Of a stretch of 64,000 bases of DNA, positions 60,071-64,000 are shown one piece after another. The notes below the pieces were generated by a model, which ran no database searches, was not told the DNA's origin, and saw nothing but the letters and a program-made list of their open reading frames with translations. Origin of the DNA: a virus; the IMG/VR virus record IMGVR_UViG_3300037459_000160, positions 40,669-104,668 of that record. One strand, 5' to 3'. How positions within the stretch are numbered: the first letter of the stretch is position 1; each line of letters starts with the position of its first letter. The position numbers and the translations under genes were made by a program.

Positions 60071-60441
60071 TCGACGACCTTAGAACGATGATTGAGGCCG
60101 AAAAGGAACACCAAGCGAGGCCCCCTAGTGCTCCCAATTGCCGGTGTGAGGCCCCGAGCGATAAGGTAAGGGATTGGCCTGCTATCGTTGGCGATTTTCG
60201 ACAGATACACGAGGGGAAGCCCGGCGAGATATTCTTGATTGACGTAAGGCCCGGTGACTGCTTTTTAGACGATACGCAATTGTACGTTGCTCTTGAGGCC
60301 AATTCCTCTTGCCTAGTTGCTCAAAGTAAGCTCGGGAGAATGAGAATATATACAGGGCACCGCCCCGGTGAGATTCGGGTAATACTCATTACGCAAGCTC
60401 AATTCCTCGCGGCCGAAGCATACATTGCAAAGATTCTTTGA
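60058..60441 (+). CDS. Tandem-family protein 2
   Basis: A 127-residue member. An N-terminal extension (about 50 residues with CRCEAPSDK) precedes the shared core PGEIFLIDVRPGDCFLDD, SCLVAQSKLGRMRIY and IRVILITQAQFLAAEAYI. Same family as the genes at 59723, 60733, 61065, 61411 and 61853. Confidence 0.55.
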   Translation: MGQLIDDLRTMIEAEKEHQARPPSAPNCRCEAPSDKVRDWPAIVGDFRQIHEGKPGEIFLIDVRPGDCFLDDTQLYVALEANSSCLVAQSKLGRMRIYTGHRPGEIRVILITQAQFLAAEAYIAKIL

Positions 60442-60452
60442 GGTTTACGACA

Positions 60453-60749
60453 ATGAAGTTTTCCATTCGTGATATATTCTGGTTTACGCTTTGTACGTCT
60501 ATGGTCATTAACCATTACTGCCATTTAGTCAGTTTAGGTGACCCCCCGTTCAATCTTCGGGATGAACCGGGGTACATCGGTGCCGTGCTTCACCGTCATG
60601 GTCAGAACGTTGGGAGATTTTATATCCAGCAACACGTAGGGAAAAATCAATCACGAAAGATAATGTTCCGTTCGCCGGACGGCACTCAAGGGTTTCATTG
60701 GACAGTAGATAAGTTTGAGTTTCCAAAGCAAGATGAGCCGACAGAATAA
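60453..60749 (+). CDS. Membrane-leader protein of planctomycete 'SIRDLLWLT' type
   Basis: A 98-residue protein (ATG 60453, GAGG upstream) opening MKFSIRDIFWFTLCTSMVIN, a hydrophobic helix that follows the 'FSIRDLLWLTLVVA' leader common in Pirellulaceae-type planctomycete proteins. The rest is soluble (GYIGAVLHRHGQNVGRFYIQ, RSPDGTQGFHWTVDKFEFPK). It breaks the tandem array between members 2 and 3. Probably of host origin; would sit in the membrane with the C-terminus outside or inside, undetermined. Confidence 0.55.
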   Translation: MKFSIRDIFWFTLCTSMVINHYCHLVSLGDPPFNLRDEPGYIGAVLHRHGQNVGRFYIQQHVGKNQSRKIMFRSPDGTQGFHWTVDKFEFPKQDEPTE

Positions 60750-61068
60750 ACAACTAGCATTGGCCGGCGACAGGCAACTCTCTACGGAAGAACGGGGTAT
60801 GATCCGTTTTACCGACTTACGGCCCGGCGACTATTTCAGCTATGGGGAGTTGGATTCCGAGGCGGTCTATTGGGCAGCCCTTGAGGGCAATTCTGATCAT
60901 ATCATTGCAGTAAGTACCGGGGGCGAAAGGCGGATTTTTGACCTATCAACCCATTTCGCAAGCCGGGCAAGGATAAATCTGCTTGTAATGCTCATCCCTC
61001 AAGAGAGTTTCTTGACTGTTGAGAGGATGCTTGACAAGCGTTATACGATCGGTGGGGGCCCGCCATGA
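60733..61068 (+). CDS. Tandem-family protein 3
   Basis: A 111-residue member (start MSRQNKQLALAGDRQL) with core RGMIRFTDLRPGDYFSYG, IIAVSTGGERRIFDL and VMLIPQESFLTVERML. The conserved Cys of the family is Tyr here. Overlaps the upstream gene by 17 bases. Confidence 0.55.
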   Translation: MSRQNKQLALAGDRQLSTEERGMIRFTDLRPGDYFSYGELDSEAVYWAALEGNSDHIIAVSTGGERRIFDLSTHFASRARINLLVMLIPQESFLTVERMLDKRYTIGGGPP

Positions 61069-61400
61069 GTGACGCCGGTACAATACACGTAATTCATCTT
61101 GAAATTGGTGAGTGCTTTAGACGGTTTGGTAAGCCGTATATGTTGATTGAGCGGGCAGGGGAAAGGTATTATTGTCAAACACCTCAAGGTGAAAAGGTGA
61201 TATTACTACCCGACCGAGCCGAAGCACCGGGTCAGCCTTTACCCCCTATGAGTGGAGCCCGTGTAACGCTAATGGCTCAAGCCGAATTCTTGGAATTGGA
61301 ACGTTTTGAGAGCCTGTTAAAAACTTGCGAGGAAGTTTCCAAGGCGAGCGAGCAAAAGCTAATGCGGGAACACCCCCCAACAGTGCGTGTAAAAAAGTGA
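61065..61400 (+). CDS. Tandem-family protein 4
   Basis: A 111-residue member with ATGA overlap. Core AGTIHVIHLEIGECFRRFGK, YYCQTPQGEKVILLPD and RVTLMAQAEFLELERF; the family Pro is Ile and the Asp is His. More diverged than its neighbours. Confidence 0.5.
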   Translation: MSDAGTIHVIHLEIGECFRRFGKPYMLIERAGERYYCQTPQGEKVILLPDRAEAPGQPLPPMSGARVTLMAQAEFLELERFESLLKTCEEVSKASEQKLMREHPPTVRVKK

Positions 61401-61410
61401 GGGCGAGAAC

Positions 61411-61860
61411 ATGAGTAGGAATAAAATACGAAACCCCAAAGGCTCGGATGTTGAAGTTGCCAATGAGCATTTCGACGCCGAAGCGAATAGGTTGGAAAAG
61501 CAGATTAAGCAACTCGAAATAGCGGGTAAGCGGCACATAGCGGGCAAGCCAGCCGGTACTATCGCTATGCTTGACCTTGAGCCCGGTGATTGCTTCGAGA
61601 TTAAAAACGATCAATATCAACGTCAGTTTATCACGTTGGATAAGGGTAGAAGTCACATAGTTGCTCAAGACCAGCACGGCGACACGCAAGCACACGCGAT
61701 TTTTGACCTGTTTTGCGAGGTGGTACTAATCCCTTACGAGTTTTTCATTAAAGCCGAGGTTCCTAAGAACAACCCCTCCCACCAACGCTATGTGAGGGAG
61801 TTTAGCGAGGGCGATTGGCTTGGTATGGATGAGTACCATGAGGGCGAGAAAAATGAGTAA
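61411..61860 (+). CDS. Tandem-family protein 5
   Basis: A 149-residue member with GAGGGCGAG upstream. N-terminal coiled segment, then IAGKPAGTIAMLDLEPGDCF, HIVAQDQHGDTQAHAIFDL and EVVLIPYEFFIKAE. Closest to member 6 in the 'R-x-I-x-G-x-P-x-G-T-I' lead-in. Confidence 0.55.
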   Translation: MSRNKIRNPKGSDVEVANEHFDAEANRLEKQIKQLEIAGKRHIAGKPAGTIAMLDLEPGDCFEIKNDQYQRQFITLDKGRSHIVAQDQHGDTQAHAIFDLFCEVVLIPYEFFIKAEVPKNNPSHQRYVREFSEGDWLGMDEYHEGEKNE

Positions 61861-62815
61861 ACATCCCATCGCAGCGGGCAACGAGGGCCCCTTTGCTATG
61901 TTGAGCGAACAAGGCAAGCTCGGCGGAACGCTCGGGAAGCAACTCCAATTGGCGGGCACACGACAAATCAAAGGCCAACCATCCGGTACGATCTTGCTAG
62001 ATGCCCTTGAGCCCGGTGAGTGCTTTGAGCATGACTTTTCGGATGGGCTTGCACCCCCGGAATACGGGAAACGCCGATTTGTCGTGATTGATAAGGGCGA
62101 ATTGCATATCATTGTTCAAGATCCCAAAGGTAGTATTGAGGCTTACCAGATTTTCGACAGCGATACGAAAATCGGTGAGATATCAGAGAGTAAGACAGTA
62201 ATAGTGATCTCTCAAGAGTGCTTTACAACCGACGAACACACGCACGACAAAAACCGCGATTTCGCAAGGCACTACGGGGGCACCGCTCAAGAGGCGAGTA
62301 GAAAAGCGATTCTTGAGGGTGCGGGGATTCCTGTTGACGTATTGAACCCCACACGACAATTCGGCCAAGTATCGGTCAAGGTTGACGGTCACACGGTTGG
62401 CGATGCCGTTGGGCAGATCAAGATTGATACAACGGGCCTTGCGGCAAGCCTAAAGAAAGCCCAACGCCAAATTAACACATTTGCCATACAAGCGGGCAAG
62501 ACCGCCAAGGCGGCTAATAAGGCCCACCCATCCTTAGCGACGGCGAGCGGGCAGAACAAATCCGAGCTTGTTGAGGTAGTTGTTGAGGCACAACAAAAAA
62601 GGAAGGCCGCCGAGCTATTAGCCAAGGCAACAGGGATGCAATTTGATGAGGCAATGGAAACGCTCCAATTGACCGATAGCCTTGGCCACGGTTTCACCAA
62701 CGAACAATTCAAAACGATCAACGAATTACGAACCGAGGCCGGCTTAAAACCGTTGACGGTCAAACAGGTATTGACCCTCAAAAAACTAACTCTCAAGAGA
62801 CTAACGGAGGAATGA
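61853..62815 (+). CDS. Tandem-family protein 6 fused to a helical domain
   Basis: A 320-residue protein (start MSKHPIAAGNEG; overlaps the previous gene). Residues about 35-135 are the family core: IKGQPSGTILLDALEPGECF, LHIIVQDPKGSIEAYQIFDS and TVIVISQECFTTDEH. The remaining ~185 residues are a Lys/Ala/Gln-rich helical region ending in LTVKQVLTLKKLTLKRLTEE. Longest member of the array; the extra domain is not recognised. Confidence 0.55.
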   Translation: MSKHPIAAGNEGPFAMLSEQGKLGGTLGKQLQLAGTRQIKGQPSGTILLDALEPGECFEHDFSDGLAPPEYGKRRFVVIDKGELHIIVQDPKGSIEAYQIFDSDTKIGEISESKTVIVISQECFTTDEHTHDKNRDFARHYGGTAQEASRKAILEGAGIPVDVLNPTRQFGQVSVKVDGHTVGDAVGQIKIDTTGLAASLKKAQRQINTFAIQAGKTAKAANKAHPSLATASGQNKSELVEVVVEAQQKRKAAELLAKATGMQFDEAMETLQLTDSLGHGFTNEQFKTINELRTEAGLKPLTVKQVLTLKKLTLKRLTEE

Positions 62816-62816
62816 A

Positions 62817-63029
62817 ATGGGATTTGGTACGTTAAAAAGACGTGTTCCGTACAAGACGGCGATTTACGACTTGAAGTGTGCCCGATGCAAGGCGTCAAAA
62901 GCTATTCGGTTTGCAAATGCTTGGGGATATAGGACACGATACAGCAACGCGGTAAACGAAGCGAAATTTATAGGGTGGGCTCGGCATCCAATACTAGGTT
63001 GGCTATGCCCCAAACATAAAGGAAAATAG
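62817..63029 (+). CDS. Small zinc-binding-like protein
   Basis: A 70-residue basic protein with CARCKASKAIRF and GWLCPKHKGK, four potential ligands (Cys3, His1) for zinc. Resembles small phage proteins of unknown role. Starts one base after the preceding stop. Confidence 0.5.
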   Translation: MGFGTLKRRVPYKTAIYDLKCARCKASKAIRFANAWGYRTRYSNAVNEAKFIGWARHPILGWLCPKHKGK

Positions 63030-63033
63030 GGAA

Positions 63034-63348
63034 ATGGGCGAAAAGGAAGTCTTGGAGGAACAGTTAGAGCTTTTACGAACCCAAATACGTCAAAAGACGC
63101 ATGAGATACGACGAACCGGGGGTTTTCGAGTTATTGTGTGCGATGGGTGCGGGGATCGTGACCTTGTGTTGGTTCAACTGAGGGATGAGCTTTGGAGGCA
63201 GCTTTGCAAGTTTCCGAAAGAGTTGCTTTGCTTGGAGTGTATGGAAAAGCGTTTGGGGCGGTTGATCGTAAGAACCGACCTTAAAGAATGCGGCGGCCTT
63301 CGAGAGTTGGAAATGGGTTACAAAATACTCAGTCGGAAGGGCGAGTAA
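63034..63348 (+). CDS. Small Cys-rich phage protein
   Basis: A 104-residue protein with CDGCGDRDLVLVQLRDELWR, then LLCLECMEKRLGRLI, a recurring phage protein pattern (CxxCG, LRDELW, LCLxCxExRLGR) of unknown function, likely zinc-binding. Confidence 0.55.
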   Translation: MGEKEVLEEQLELLRTQIRQKTHEIRRTGGFRVIVCDGCGDRDLVLVQLRDELWRQLCKFPKELLCLECMEKRLGRLIVRTDLKECGGLRELEMGYKILSRKGE

Positions 63349-63349
63349 A

Positions 63350-63589
63350 GTGGATAAGTGGTTCTTTTTGGTCGTTAGCAATGACATTGATCCCGAGCTT
63401 TACACCCTTACAGAGCAAAACGGAAAAGTCCTATTATGGCGGACTGAAGATCAAGCAATGAAATGGGCAAAAACTGAGGTAAGGCTACCGAAGGGGCACG
63501 GGCTCCACACGGTGCGAATGCCTACTACGGTATTAAAAATGGAGCAAGCGGGAAACCCAAGAGTGCTAAGGGAGAAAAGAAATGGGTGA
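63350..63589 (+). CDS. Small hypothetical protein
   Basis: A 79-residue protein with GTG start and AAGGGCGAG upstream. Sequence VVSNDIDPELYTLTEQNG and EDQAMKWAKTEVRLPKG is not recognised. Overlaps the next gene by 8 bases. Confidence 0.45.
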   Translation: MDKWFFLVVSNDIDPELYTLTEQNGKVLLWRTEDQAMKWAKTEVRLPKGHGLHTVRMPTTVLKMEQAGNPRVLREKRNG

Positions 63590-63782
63590 GGTTACCGAGC
63601 TTATGTTGGATGGTATCCTTTGTGATCAATGCGGCGGTTTCGTTTCCGAAATTGGGGTTGGTTATCCTCGGACTTGTTCGGCTTGTCAAAAGCATCCTTT
63701 GGCACCGATAAGAACCGTTGTTCCGGTTCCGATTTCGGCAAAGAAAAGGCGTAGAAATCGCAAAAAAGGGCCGAAAAAGTAA
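63582..63782 (+). CDS. Small zinc-ribbon-like protein
   Basis: A 66-residue protein with ILCDQCGGFVSEIGVGYPRT, then CSACQKH, and a very basic tail. The CxxCG..GYPRxCxxC pattern recurs in small phage proteins of unknown function. The basic end suggests nucleic-acid binding. Confidence 0.5.
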   Translation: MGEVTELMLDGILCDQCGGFVSEIGVGYPRTCSACQKHPLAPIRTVVPVPISAKKRRRNRKKGPKK

Positions 63783-63811
63783 GTTACTTTTGGAGCCACA
63801 ATTCCCCCCCA

Positions 63812-63844
63812 CATAGTTACATAATCATAGATTATGTAACTATG
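63812..63844. repeat. 33-bp AT-rich inverted repeat
   Basis: Arms catagttacataatc (63812-63826) and gattatgtaactatg (63830-63844) are perfect complements around ATA. GTAAC recurs once more beside it. Could be an operator, origin dyad or a hairpin terminator without a T run. Confidence 0.75.
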
Positions 63845-63931
63845 TAACACGCAAGGGGTTACGCGGGCGGGCGTATGATTTTTTCGGCTGATAACGCACC
63901 TTGGCCGTATGTCCGATATGGTCCATTTCGA

Positions 63932-63947
63932 GTGAAACCGGGTTCAC
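63932..63947 (+). promoter_or_regulatory. 16-bp near-palindromic site, copy 9
   Basis: Exact GTGAAACCGGGTTCAC with flanking A and T, followed by CAAAAAAG. Confidence 0.7.
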
Positions 63948-64000
63948 TCAAAAAAGACTCCCCCCGTGTCTTGTGTCGCGGGCGCGGCGGGGAAAGGTGG

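Larger units (their letters stand above)
63783..64000 (+). other. Non-coding region with dyad and 16-bp site
   Basis: The last 218 bases contain no gene seen. They hold a 33-bp AT-rich inverted repeat (63812-63844) and the ninth 16-bp site at 63932-63947, then CCCCCC-rich sequence up to the window edge. Confidence 0.6.

Noticed and set aside
1-64000. CRISPR array, rRNA, insertion sequence or integrase
   Set aside because: No direct-repeat array with spacers, rRNA-like sequence, transposase or recombinase of the integrase type was seen.

Overview
The window is a contiguous stretch of a double-stranded DNA bacteriophage genome of the long-tailed (siphovirus-like) kind. Essentially all genes lie on the + strand, packed with short overlaps (ATGA, TAATG) or gaps of a few bases. 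The virion genes follow the classical order: end of the large terminase, portal, MuF-type head protein, protease/scaffold, major capsid, head-tail connectors, tail tube, frameshifted chaperone pair, tape measure, tail tip and fibre genes. No integrase, lysis gene or rRNA was recognised. The best host clue is the gene at 60453, whose start (MKFSIRDIFWFTL) looks like the 'SIRDLLWLT' membrane leader known from planctomycete proteomes; a planctomycete host is therefore an inference, not a proof.

Layout. 1-10.7 kb: packaging and head genes, ending in a strong terminator. It includes a 1539-residue MuF protein that carries Nudix-like, kinase-like and ADP-ribosyltransferase domains and may be an injected effector. 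10.7-20 kb: a GT9-like glycosyltransferase, a PAS-domain protein, a one-TM protein, a run of small beta-rich virion proteins and the head-tail connector set. 20-35 kb: tail tube region, gpG/gpGT-like frameshift pair, tape measure, a cysteine-rich repeat fibre, then a sugar/sulfo-modification block (two glycosyltransferases, a sulfotransferase-like protein, a zinc-ribbon protein) and a Gly-rich tail-hub-like protein. 35-49 kb: replication and recombination genes (winged-helix initiator-like protein, DnaC-like loader, DnaB-like helicase, primase, SSB-like protein, family A polymerase, SF2 helicase, RecA, PD-(D/E)XK nucleases including a Cas4-like one, RusA). 49-55 kb: an AT-hook protein, a SWIM-finger protein, a MoxR-type AAA+ ATPase and a large VWA/HExxH protein. 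55-63.8 kb: many small accessory genes, a 0.6-kb non-coding stretch with two tRNA-like genes that have large internal insertions, and a tandem array of six related proteins (59.7-62.8 kb).

Control. Nine copies of a 16-bp near-palindrome (GTGAAACCGGGTTCAC or its complement, two of them a GTTGCAC variant and one with a terminal mismatch) sit mostly at the boundaries between gene blocks. Some lie next to promoter-like or terminator-like sequences, as expected of a phage regulon operator or boundary element. The main novelties are the four-module MuF protein, the dispersed 16-bp sites, the tandem six-gene family, the insertion-bearing tRNA-like genes, and a small gene whose reading frame continues past an in-frame TGA followed by a hairpin.
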